Source: Nothophaeocryptopus gaeumannii
Lineage: Eukaryota > Ascomycota > Dothideomycetes > Mycosphaerellales > Mycosphaerellaceae
Assembly (NCBI GenBank): GCA_031771865.1
Contig: JASISA010000010.1
Span: forward strand, 930,001 to 994,000
Direction of reading: 5' to 3'
Length of the DNA: 64,000 bases
Both the position numbers and the translations under genes were made by a program. Positions 34,199-45,029 of the stretch are shown one piece after another. Each line of letters opens with the position of its first letter. The first letter of the stretch is position 1. The notes under the pieces were generated by a model. The model made no database searches, was not told where the DNA came from, and saw only the letters and a program-made list of their open reading frames with translations.

Positions 34199-36132
34199 AT
34201 GGACCTAACCCTCCAGGTCGACCCTAGACTGGAAAACACCACGACAGAACCACGCGATACCGATGGCAGATCTCCACTAAAGCTAGCAAGATCCTCCGTT
34301 GCAGACGCTATTGCTGCGAAGAGCCATGGCCAGGTCGGTTTTACCCAAGATGTTTCACAAATGTCACTGCAAGATCTAAGCTCCGAACCTCTGAATTATC
34401 CTCGACGAAGGGCGGTCATCGCCTGCGAGGTTTGTCGGTCCAGGAAATCTCGCTGCGATGGGACACGACCGAAATGCAAACTCTGTACCGAGTTGAATGC
34501 TGACTGTGTATATTGAGAACCTTGTGTCAAACTGGATGCTGGCGACAAGCTAATTCTGGAGCGGCTTGCACGTATTGAAGGCCTATTATGGAATTCGAAT
34601 CTGTCAGGTCCCGCTCACACTCCTGGCAACGGTGCCGGATTCATATCGCCTGCGACCAGCAATCCTGCTTCCGAAGATGATCAGCCGAAGCGCTTGAGTG
34701 CTTCAATCGGGAATGGCTCTCGGCCTATGAGCGGCTTTGGCATATCAATGGCTACCAATATTTCCGCGATGCCCAAAGCCCACACAACTCCAGCTCTTCA
34801 TCTCTTACAGTGGTCTGTGATAAAGGGTCTAGTTTCAAAACAGTGCGAGCCGCAAGCTTTGATGCAGCTTGAAATGTCCAGATCGCCATTGGACCTACAG
34901 GCATGCTATTCGCTTGACCTGAACCCGACTGGCAAGGCTGCGACTTACGCACAAGCTTTCTATGCAAAGGTCAAAATCTGGTATGCCGTCGTAAACCCTG
35001 ACTCATGGAATTCTCACTTTCGGAATGCCTCCGCTGCTGGCTTTCGTTCTGGCGCAGAGACATGTGTTGTGCTTCTCGTGCTCGCGCTTGGTCAAGCCGC
35101 TAGCTGGGGGCAAAGCATCTCTCGACTAGCGGACGGCCAGGCCGTTCCTGGAATGGACTACTCAATGCTGCTTGGCTTGTCGTACCTGCTCTGATGGTAC
35201 GAAATGAAGTTGTTACCGCCCAATGCCATATTCTGGCTGCTGCTTATTTACTCTATATCGTCCGGCCTCTGGAAGCCTGGAATATGCTTTGCAATGCTGG
35301 TTCAAGCTTCAGCTACTTCTGCAGAACCAGAGCAGCATCCCTTCCTAGGTAGAGAGCTGAGCGAGAGAGTATTCCGAGAGCGACCTGCTCGCAGAGTTGG
35401 ATCTATTACATTCTGGCATAGTCCAACTCGAGGAGATCATGCGTTTGCCTAGGACGTTTCCTTACGATGCTGCCATCGTGGGATCGGACGAACTTCCGGG
35501 CGACGACGAGCTTTGGTACTCCCTGGCCGAGGTTGCTCCACGTCGGCTTCTCAACCGCGTATCTCGTATGATTTACAGCCAGAAACGGAACACGATCGCA
35601 TCATTCGAGCCGGTCGTCGCTGAGCTCGAATATCAGCTCAACCAATGGTACGAAGGTCTGCCGCCATCAATCTGTTTTCCAAAAGAGCAGCTACCCACTC
35701 AGGACCAGGTGTAGACTGTTTTGAGATTGCGTTACTTTGCCTGCCGAACGATTATCTTCAGGCCTTACATCCAAGCTGTCTTGGCAGACGACACCCTTGT
35801 TCACGAGCCTGGAGTTCAAGCTGTGCCAGAAATGCCTCGAAGCTTGCATCCGCCAGCTAGACAATATTCAGTCGCATTACGGTGGTCATTTACCCTACCT
35901 GTGGCAAGGTGCACTTTCGATCACCACTCAGACTCTACTTCTCATGGGCGCTACTTTGTCCAATGCACTCAGCAGCCTTCTGCCTTCGAGACCGCAGGTT
36001 GATCTAGTCATTGCTGAAGTCGTGTCTGAGATTGATCGACAAGGGTATTTGGCCCCGAGTCTTGAGCTATGTGCTGAGATCATTCGCGAAGCAGAGAACA
36101 GGCGGCAGGTGCTCATACAGAGGCCAAAATAG
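34199..36132 (+). pseudogene. Zn2Cys6 transcription factor relic
   Basis: The ATG at 34199 leads to a complete zinc cluster (CEVCRSRKSRCDGTRPKCKLC ending in NADCVY). The next codon is TGA (34514-34516), and the same frame continues sensibly with KLDAGDKLILERLARIEGLL. This regulator family normally reads CVYREP here, so CGA to TGA is the likely event. The fungal_trans domain then appears in pieces: frame 2 to about 35170, frame 1 from about 35179 with CHILAAAYLLYIVRPLEAWN, frame 3 from about 35390 with LLHSGIVQLEEIMRLPRTFP, a TAG at 35712-35714, RLRYFACRTIIFRPYIQAVL, and finally frame 1 to 36132. Two nonsense codons and at least three frameshifts make it a clear pseudogene. Targets are unknown. 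Confidence 0.82.
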
Positions 36133-36397
36133 TGATGCCTCAGGCACCCCACATTTTATCTCGCGTGATGTCAGCGGCCTGTTAACACGCTGCTCAAGCT
36201 CACTTCATGCTCTAAATGCAATTTGGGAGCTCCTACGAGATCGCTGAGCATCATGAGATATGCTATCACCATCCATACGGTTTGTGGATATCATTGAGGT
36301 TACCTTGGTTGCAAGAGAGGCGGCTGAAGCAATTTGCTCCAAAGTCGCTGACTGCGTGATCATCTCAGAAACATAGTTTGGAACGCGGACTATAGCC

Positions 36398-37015
36398 ATG
36401 GAAGTTCATAAGATTGAAAGTAGCCGGCGCTTTCGGAGTCAGGTCTATCACATCGCTTTCATCCTCCGACAACTACTGCCATCAGATCTTGTCCCACTCA
36501 TCCTTCACCATGCCGGCTTCTTCGACTGCCTAACCTTCTCCAAGCATCAAGAGATGGCAGTCCAACGGCATAGAAGTCCTTTCACTTACATATTGACACC
36601 CCCAATTTGTTGTCCGGTCCGGCTGGAAAGTCCTGTTATCAAAGTTGTCTTTCGCATTACTGCACGCGATCAGGGCCTGGATCTCAACATTGGACAATCG
36701 CATTTCACTGCCGGGTTCCTGAGAAACTTTCCGGAGAGGAACGGAAAAGACACGATGCTTGATGCACCAGATAGAATGATAAACGAAATTCTATCTGGTG
36801 AGATTATGGTGGCCATGAATATCCCCGCCAGTGACTTCTTTGAGGATCACGTTGTGGAGTGGCATCGGCACGGGAACGATGAGAAGTCGAAATGGGTGCA
36901 AGGTCTGAGGAATGGCGATCGGATAGTGATAAGGGCCTGGGCTCAATGGGCGAGCTTGGAGAATCGTGTGAGGAGTGTAGAAGTGGGTGTCCACTCAACA
37001 AGCTTGGTGGCCTGA
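36398..37015 (+). CDS. Hypothetical protein, 205 aa
   Basis: A single uninterrupted reading frame from the ATG at 36398. The N-terminal half is helical (YHIAFILRQLLPSDLVPLIL), with a histidine- and cysteine-bearing stretch to residue 75. The C-terminal half contains VIKVVFRITARDQGLDLN and ends with DRIVIRAWAQWASLENRV, a beta-rich pattern I have seen in uncharacterised ascomycete proteins. There is no signal peptide or membrane segment. It sits between two pseudogenes, so it may itself be a recent survivor. Function unknown. Confidence 0.55.
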   Translation: MEVHKIESSRRFRSQVYHIAFILRQLLPSDLVPLILHHAGFFDCLTFSKHQEMAVQRHRSPFTYILTPPICCPVRLESPVIKVVFRITARDQGLDLNIGQSHFTAGFLRNFPERNGKDTMLDAPDRMINEILSGEIMVAMNIPASDFFEDHVVEWHRHGNDEKSKWVQGLRNGDRIVIRAWAQWASLENRVRSVEVGVHSTSLVA

Positions 37016-37209
37016 ATAGCCTGAATGAGGCCTACTTTCACATGCGGGGCACGGGAAGCACAGACCGCAGAGTAGGCTCGGCTTCTGAGCCGAATCTTTC
37101 TGCGCGAGCCGAGACACAGCACGATTCTGACTGTCACAACACTCAGGTGCTCGAGGCTGCCAATACGAGGCTGTGCTCTTCTTTTGGCGTATGATCCATG
37201 ACATCGAGA

Positions 37210-37758
37210 GCAGGCGAATGACACGTGCCGCCTCCTCGAATTGCCCGCAGAACTGCGAACCACCATCTACGAGTTCGCTGTCTGCTAGGAAGAAGAAGTC
37301 ACAATCAACAGGCGCTCTCTTACGCAGCCCCGTCTGCTTGGCACGTGTAAACATATTCACCATGAAGCTTCCACATCTTTTATCTAGAGAACATATTTGA
37401 GGTGGATACGCCGGACTTCGATGCCTCCGTCATGCTTGCCTTCGAAGCACAAGCTGCCTCGACTTTCAAGACACAGCAGAACGACCTTATCGGGAAAATC
37501 CAAATCGGAAATATACTTGGGCTATCGTGCTCAAACTGGGAGAATCTCTTGCGCTGGGTAAAAGCATACTATGATCGACGAACGAGATTCTTCCTGAGCG
37601 GGCAGTCCACCGATCACGCCGACCGCACAGGTACAACAGCTGCGCGAGCTTTCGATATCATGTGTGAGATGCGGAGGGTTGGCAACGACTGGGTCACGAT
37701 CGAGAAGGTCTTGCGCATTCACCGCGAGTCCACAGACAGCTTTATGCACTGGACTTGA
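37210..37758 (+). pseudogene. LPAELR/2EXR-like family relic
   Basis: From 37220 the plus strand reads CRLLELPAELRTTIYEFAVC, the family's opening motif. It is stopped by TAG at 37286-37288 and continues in frame with EEEVTINRRSLTQPRLLGTC and HIHHEA to a second TAG at 37385-37387. A frameshift then moves to the frame starting at 37402, which runs to 37758 with WENLLRWVKAYYDRRTRFF. The order LPAELR, then a hydrophobic strand, then T-C-K-x-I-x2-E-A is the normal layout of the family. Two stops and one frameshift indicate a dead copy. Both stops are TAG, as expected from CAG or TGG by C-to-T or G-to-A transition. Confidence 0.7.
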
Positions 37759-38136
37759 TGGGCGCGAATGCGGGCATTGGTACGCTCTTGGAACACAAGC
37801 GCAAGAGGCGGAGCAGGGACACCAATGAGCGAAGAGCGGCAGATGCGGCAAGGGCGCATCATTGCGCTACGCATAGCGACTGAAGCGCGACCGGACAAAG
37901 GAAAGTTCAAAATGGCAATTTTGTGATGAGTTTCTGAGTCGCTTGGGAGGGAGGCCCATAATAGTATGAGGGCATCCGAGGAAGCAGCATAAGAAGCAAG
38001 CCTTAGCTCATGTGAGGAAATCGTTTCATTTTGGTTCAGTGCTAGGACTGAAACTCAGCCGTAGAGAAAAGCACGAACAGCCACCAACATGCAAACCATC
38101 AGAGAACGCCTTCTCGATCTCAGGATCTTTGATATT
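37759..38136. other. Intergenic, no supported gene
   Basis: Short gap between the LPAELR-family relic and the minus-strand reading frame ending at 38137. Nothing recognised. Confidence 0.4.
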
Positions 38137-38519
38137 TCAAAAGCAAGTCTGCTTGATGCCTCCGAGTTTGGTAGGCACTGCATCCCTCAAACGCCTCCAC
38201 TTGCCCAAATTCTCCTTGTTCGGATGATGAAAAATAGGATTGGTCGTTGCCGCCTTGGTTGTCTTCGTAGCATTCGCCACTCTTGGTGGTATCTCATGCT
38301 TGTCGTCGTATCGAGTCGCATTCTTGTTCTGCATGATAGTCCTGTTTAACGTATGTTTCATCGGAGAAGGTAGTGCGAAATCAACGGTCTTTGTTGTTCT
38401 TGTGGGAGCTGCAGCCTCCGGACTGTCTGGCGGCAAGCCGCTCATGCCGGAGTCCTTGCGCTTCACGGCCTCGTGAGGGTCGATGGGCGCTTTGGTCTCA
38501 CCTGCCACAGCTCCCGCGC
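38137..38519 (-). CDS. Small reading frame downstream of SF3b14, possibly a spliced extension
   Basis: This minus-strand frame ends at 38137 and has no ATG near its beginning (38508 is GTG). It starts directly after an acceptor (ATAACACAG, ending at 38520). The product would be hydrophilic and basic, with PHEAVKRKDSGMSGLPPDSPE and later NPIFHHPNKENLGKWRRL. A consensus donor (GTAAGT at 38592-38587) lies five bases after the SF3b14 stop codon. Removing the resulting 73-bp intron places this frame in phase with SF3b14. It may be a 3' UTR exon, a separate gene with an unrecognised start, or a readthrough extension. The family is unknown. Confidence 0.35.
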
Positions 38520-38596
38520 CTGTGTTATCATATCAGCACGTGCCCTGGGTGTTCCATATTGTCATGCCGGGGGTATTATTTGTCACACTTACACCT

Positions 38597-39035
38597 CTAA
38601 TCGATACCGTGCTCGCGTTTGAGCTTTTCTAGGTTCTCCTGGCGCTCGGCGAGATCTTGCTGGCTCTTCGCCATCTTTTCTGGTTGGTGATAGAGAACGA
38701 CTAGATATCTGTTCTGGAAATTGAAGCCGTTCAACTTATCGCAGGCGGATTTCGCGTCCATGACATCTTCGTAGACGACAAATGCGGTGCCTTTGGTGTT
38801 GGCGGCGATGCCCTGGCGAATTTGGCTGTGAGGTATTAGTTCAGTGGAGAGTGTCTTGAGAAGACCCACGCGGTCGCGCAATGGTCACCGTTGTGATGGA
38901 GAGGAAGAGAGCGTACCGGATGGGCCCAAACTTGCCGAAGAGGTCGAACAGCTCCTCGGTGCTGACCTGGTACGAGAGGTTCTTCACGAAGAGAGCGCGA
39001 TTTATCTCGGGAGGCAGCTTCTGGGTGCGACTCAT
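38597..39035 (-). CDS. SF3b14: Splicing factor SF3b14/SF3B6 (p14), RRM protein
   Basis: Two exons: 38917-39035 and 38597-38825, giving 115 aa. The 91-bp intron (GTACGC...CTCACAG) splits an Arg codon. The protein is a single RRM: RNP2 is ALFVKNLSY and RNP1 is KGTAFVVYED. The start MSRTQKLPPEINRALFVKNL and the segment CDKLNGFNFQNRYLVVLYHQ are near-diagnostic of p14. This U2 snRNP SF3b subunit contacts the branch-point adenosine and binds SF3B1. Human p14 is 125 aa, so the length fits. The gene diverges from the JHD1-type gene, with 565 bases between start codons. It looks intact and essential. Confidence 0.93.
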
Positions 39036-39600
39036 ATCTCGGTGAGGGTGGTGCTGGTGGTGGTGTCAGGTGGTGGTGGTAGATATCGAACTCGCAGTGG
39101 AGTATGCGATTGAAAGGAAGTGTGGTGTTGAATGTCTTTACATTACGAAAGCCGAGCACAGAGCGGGAAGATCCGTCCTCAGGCAGACACGCAAGGCACC
39201 AAGGCATCATGCCTCACCCGCTTCAGAGCTGCTGCGCGCTCCGTTCACTGCCCTCTCTGGATTGCTGTAGTCTCCTCCTCTGCAATAGCACAATACTAGT
39301 TCTCGAGACAATACCCCAATTGTCGCGACTACCTACGCTTCGAGCCATTGTGCACATCCACTATGACTTGTTGTTAGCTACAACAAAACCCAACCACCAA
39401 CACTATACCGCCGTCCTCGGTCACCCCACTATCGAGCACCAACACCCACACCGCACCGCCAACTCCCCTCCGTAGCCGTCCATACTACTTTCATATGAAA
39501 GGCGAGCGTCTGAAAGCTTGATCGGCGAGCTTGTGCGAGCGCCGACACGGCAGAGCGCGCGACACTGCACCCCCGACCGCCTCCTCCGCTCCTCGCCGCC
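39036..39600. promoter_or_regulatory. Bidirectional promoter region, SF3b14 / JHD1-type gene
   Basis: These 565 bases separate two divergent start codons and must contain both promoters and leaders. The last 200 bases are C-rich (many CACC and ACC runs), as is common just upstream of fungal starts. No TATA box stands out. Confidence 0.5.
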
Positions 39601-42600
39601 ATGTCCTCCATTTGGAAGCGACCGCAAGGTCCTCTACCTCCAGGCAGATCGCCGTCACCTCCGCACAAATTTGTAGAGCCGCTTTCACCCTCCAAGCCCT
39701 GTCCGATCGAACCACTCTGGAATTACCCTGCCGTGAACGAGCATGTCAAGTTCGCCGTGCGCCCAGAGCAGCCTTTCGCCACGACTTCGACCCAGAGACA
39801 GCGCAGCGCAAGTCACAAGAGTGGGCATCGTCGTACTCCGTCTACAATCGACACGCTAGCCGAGGCCGCCCTCGCTGTGAGCCCGTCGTACCAGTCGCAG
39901 GCGAGTCCAGTGTACAATGGATACGCGCATTCGTATGCGACGCCAGCGGGATATGGCGCACAAGAGCCGCCGCATAAGAGAGCTCGATCAGAGGTCTTTC
40001 CGTCCCCAATGGTCGGCCAGTATGCTTCACGACCCGCGACGAGCTATGAGCCGTCGGGCCACTGGCACAGGCCGCAAGCGCAACAGACGCAGACTGGAGA
40101 TGCGTACGACAGTCGTGTAGAGGAGGCCGCTCTTCTACTGAACTTCCGCACCGGAGGCTGGCCTTCTCACCATGGGACCAATTCCACGTCCACTGTTCAA
40201 CAAGCGACTACACCGGCTGCGCCGAGGCCGCATGCGAACAGCTTTCCACAGGACCCGCGGCATGCTCGTCCGGTAGAGCTCGCGACACAGGCGGCGCTTC
40301 TTCCACCCTTCAATCCGCAAGACGGCACTCAACCGCGGCCCACTTTACCCTCCCCACGACAGACAATGGACGAGTGTGAATCGAGTCCGACGCATGGAAT
40401 GGATGCGCCCGCTATTGTACCAAAGGCTACTGCTCCAACAGTCTCCCAGCAGCTTCCAACGGACGTCGAGATGCAGGATGCGCCCGCGCCACCTGAGACC
40501 ACCACAGAGGAGGAAGTCTCAATGACTTCGCGCGCAGCCAGTACTGACGTTGCTGTGAGCGAAACCTCTGAGGCTGCGTCAAAGAGCGCAAAGCGAGGCG
40601 TGCCAAAAGCAAAGTCTAGGGCATCTTCATCTCGCAAGAGCATGGGTGAGAAGGCAGCATCCAAACGAGCTGCGTCGCGCAGGAAGACGCCTGATCCGTC
40701 CAAACTTGGAAAGAAGCTGGCGTCTACGCTCGGTACAGATTGGGACGTCAAGCCTAACCGCAACCGACGAAAGAGCTTCAGCGGGAGCAAGTTGGACGGC
40801 CTGCACCCTGATTCAAGCGCCGACCCAAATACCCGCTCACAATCTGTACCTCCTGGAGTACCCATGGTCGTCCGCCCTGCCGCTCAGGTGAAGCCTGCGC
40901 GCCGGGGCAAAGAGAAGTCTTCAGACACCATCTGTGCTGGGTGTGAGACGACCAGAGAGACGTCGAAAGCGAATCCGGAGCTGGACGAATGGATATCTTG
41001 CAACGGATGCAAGAAATGGTTCCACATTGACTGCGCCGGGTTCAAGAAGGCAATGGAAGTACGTGACGTGGATAAGTATTTCTGCGCCGCTTGCGAGCCA
41101 AAGCATGGCAAGACGACTTTCGTGCGTAAAAGTACCAGGGCGCACGCTTCTGTCGATTACGCAGAGTTGCAAAGAGGAGTCTTGAAGACCAGCGAGGAAG
41201 ATGTTGAGCATCACTACATTCAACCAATCAAGGACGGGACGTTCCAATTCAATCCAGAAAGCTTTCCGCGCATGCGGCCGGAACTGGTCACTCGAGAGTT
41301 CTTTGAGAGAAGCGATACATTCACGGAGCCCATCTGTATACCGGCAGCGTGGAATCCTAGGCCTTGGCTCAAGAAGCGCCGACGGGCAACTAAAGAAGAC
41401 GACTCGCAAGATGAGTACGGTCACGATTCGAACGATCTTTCGCCCGAGCATTACGAGTACGACTCTGTACCGGACGATGGTCAAGACCAACTGGACATGG
41501 TCATGCCAGAAGACTTGACAGTACGGCAGGTCTGTAATCTGGCTGGACCGGACACGCCCCTTGACGTGATCGACGTCAAGACGCAAAACTCAGGCTCCAA
41601 GTGGAATTTGAGCAGATGGGCGGATTATTACGAAGATCCCGGCGAAGACAAGCCCATCCGCAACGTGATCTCCCTGGAAGTGTCCCAAACAAAGCTGGCT
41701 AGACTGCTACGTCGCCCGAGGATTGTGCGCGACATTGATCTACAGGACGAAGTGTGGCCACAAGAGGAGAAGGACAAGGGGAAGTGGCCAAAAGTTCAAT
41801 TCTACTGTCTCATGTCGGTGGCAGACAGCTACACTGACTTTCATATCGACTTTGGCGGCAGCAGTGTCTACTACCATATTCTGAAGGGAAAGAAGACGTT
41901 CTTCTTCATCCCACCAACGGCGAAACATCTCAAGGCATACCAGGACTGGAATGACAGCCCGCAGCAGAACTTCACGTTCTTGCCACACACAACCAAGGAG
42001 TGCTATCGAGTCGATCTTCAGGAGGGCGACACTATGCTGATTCCCTCTGGCTGGATACACGCAGTCTGGACTCCCGAGACCAGTCTGGTGATTGGTGGAA
42101 ACTTTTTGACGAAGATGTCTTTCAAGAATCAGTTCAGGGTGGTGGACATCGAGAAAGCAAACGAAACGCCGATGAAATTCCGATACCCGTTCTTCCAGAA
42201 GATCATGTGGTATACGGCGATCAAGTATCTCAAAGACGACCCGCTACCGCAAGAGGTGTCGCAAGCGTTCTACGAAGGGAAGAGGTTCGAAAGGCAGACC
42301 CCGGTGTGGGCTGATTATGAGGGAGAGATTGCGGCTGGTGACGATCGACCTGGCACGAAGAATGCGCGATACTACGGACAGGCGGAGGTGGAGGGACTGC
42401 CAGACTTGGTCAATTTCATCTTTCGCACCGTGATGCTGGTGATGGGTCGCGTCGAGGGCATTTCGCAAGATCGCATGAAGCGCGTGAATGCGTCCATCCC
42501 AAAGGGGCATGGTGAGCCGCTGGAAGTTGCCAAGACTTTCGCGCTGTGGGTCGCATGGAAGCGCGGGAACGAGGATCCCCCCGCCTGGGCGCATCCAGAC

Positions 42601-44515
42601 GCCGTGCTTCCGAACAGCAAAGATGAGGGACCTCCCAAAAAGCTTTCTGCGCGCGCGCTCAAGGTCATGGAGCGCAAAGAAGCCATTGCTGCGTGGCGAG
42701 TCGCACCAGACCGGCAAAGTGAGCGGGTGAGGAAGAGTGCGAGCGCCAACGAGAACGACAACGTGAATGCGCCCGTGACCTCGAGTTCGTCTGCGACCGC
42801 GCCGGCCACTAAGAATACCGCATCATCGACTAGCGTAGTGGCCACTCCTGAACGCGCGACAAGTTTTGCTGCATCGCAACATCCATCAACCACCACCGAA
42901 ATCCATCAAACAATGGCCGCGCCGGCCCCCGTCACCGCGCAACCGATGGCGCTGATGATGAACGGCATCCCAGGTCAATACCTGAGCACGCCAAAAACCT
43001 CGGTGCTCGGGCCTAAGCGCGTCGCGTGCGATACATGTCGAAGGCGGCGCATCAAATGCAAGCATAAAGACATTGTCATGCAAGTTACGCCTGATAATAT
43101 GGGCTCGCTGCAGCAGAACATAACACCAGGCGCGCCGATGAACGGTCATCTTGGTCAGGAATTACATGATAACATCACCGTCACGCCACCCAAGACTAAC
43201 CATCATTTTACCACAGACCAGAACGGCGCGCATCAAAATAGCATCAATGGACAAGGCCCTCTTCCTGGTACGAACGCATACATCAATGCAAATATCCCGA
43301 TGACGATGAACGGCGTGCCCATATTTGGCGAAGTACCCAAGCGCGGACGGACCAAGGCGTGTTTCGAGTGTAGGAAGTCAAAGGTAGGATCAGTGTCTTT
43401 AGAGACGTGAACTGTACTAATACATCCATCAGCGGCGCTGCGTGCACGATGAAAATGGCAACGTCGATCCTGTCAAAGCCGCAGAGACTCCCGTTCCTCG
43501 AGGTTCCAACCCGACGAAGAAGAGGTCTTCCGAAGACGATGGAACTCCCACCCAAGTCAAGAAGATGCCCAAGCCAACAGTGCCGAACAAAGCGCCTCCG
43601 ATTCTACCGGCATTCCAGCGGGAAGAACGGAGCGAGAGCCAGCGAGCCCCATCGGTTGCAAATGAGTCCGCCTTCCCATCCCACTCATATCGAGCACACG
43701 ACTCCCCATCTACCAACAGCCAACATCATTCACAACACTCGTCACATGATCAACACGACCAAGAACACAACCAGGAACCGATCGACCCAGGTTTGTTTGC
43801 ATACCCGGAACCCGCCGAACAAAACAGTTATAGTGGGGCCAGCTATCCCTATCCTTCATCTGACCGCGGCCATCTTTATGCACTTCCGTCTCTGGAGCAA
43901 ATTGCCAATGAAGTCCTGGACATGAACGGTCGTGGTCATGACGACTATCAGTACGACCCGTCCGACAATGTCCACGTTTACAACCCCAGTGACATCGCTC
44001 CATCCGCGCACCAACACCCAAAACCGGACGAGAGTGTGGATTCGGCAATATCACTGCAAGGCAGTGAGACTTCAGATACCAGGCATGATCAGGCACCGGG
44101 TATGAATGACGATCCAAACAATGTCATCGTCCATCACACCGCTCCTGCAGTTCAGCCTTCCATGGAAGATTCAAAGACTGCGGAGGATAATGCTGCGACT
44201 GTTCAAATATCACCGAGCGCTCGAAAAGCTAGCATCATTGAGCTCCCGCTCTGGCAGCCTCCTGCGCCTCTCTCAGCTTCACCCGAGCAAACGAAGCGAC
44301 AGCCGCATCTGCCAAATGGTGCACCTCGCTCGCCGGAGGCTTCGATGCGCAAAAGACATTCCATGTCTGAGTCAAGTCCGAAGAGCGCGAAGAAGCTGAA
44401 ATACGCATCAGAGGGTCAGCACTCGGCTATTGAAGAAGGCGACCACGAAAGCGTGGAGCTTACGAAACTCTTGCAACAAGACGATCTGGGCTTGCGCAGA
44501 CGGACGAGCAGGTGA
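39601..44515 (+). CDS. JHD1: JHD1/KDM2-type JmjC histone demethylase with PHD finger
   Basis: Two exons: 39601-43383 and 43433-44515 (49-bp intron with a CTAATAC branch site), giving 1621 aa. After a 440-residue disordered, Ser/Pro-rich N-terminus comes a PHD finger (about 443-498: ICAGCETT ... CNGCKKWFHIDCAGF ... YFCAACEPKHG). The JmjC domain (about 680-850) has the iron ligands His748 and Asp750 in DFHIDFGG and the second His at about 820 in SGWIHAVW. KTFFFIPPT matches the JHDM1 subfamily, which demethylates H3K36me1/2 using iron and 2-oxoglutarate. The C-terminal third has two half zinc-cluster motifs: ACDTCRRRRIKC (Cys1143) and, across the intron, ACFECRKSKRRC (Cys1254). The rest is low-complexity with Lys/Arg patches. 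Substrate preference is inferred from the subfamily. Confidence 0.92.
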
Positions 44516-45029
44516 ATACCTGCAGGTACATGATTGTGTTGATCTCCACTCTTCGCTTTGTGAATGATTGCTACTGTACAAATACTGATCACCGGCTCAG
44601 CTGAGATGAGTACTGTAAGAGAAGATGAACGGGCCCAAGGACGATTGGGCGAGGACGTAAGATCCCGAGAGAGCGTTTGGAATCCGAGCGTGGTCACATG
44701 GAGAGTGAAAGAACGCGGGAAAGCCGCCCTATCGTTGCTCTTCGAGGAAGCTGCCGGAAGGAAGAAGGCCGATTGACCAAACGAGACATACGAACGAAGC
44801 TTACTCTTCGCTAGCTCTTGGCAGCCCTGACTAATGACGCATACCACACTTCAACGAGCTTACAGCTCCAATAATTCCAAAAGGGTCCTTTGAAGCTGAC
44901 CTCGACAGCTTGTGCTGACATCAAAATATCTTAATTTCACTCCGAACGACACCATCAGACAAACCCAACAGACAACACTTCAGAACGAGATCGAAGGAAC
45001 ATCAATATCATACATTGAGAGAAAGAAAG
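44516..45029. other. Intergenic, no supported gene
   Basis: 3' flank of the JHD1-type gene and promoter of the hydrolase. Nothing else recognised. Confidence 0.45.

Noticed and set aside
40329..40865. 178-aa minus-strand reading frame
   Set aside because: Antisense of the low-complexity N-terminal region of the JHD1-type gene.
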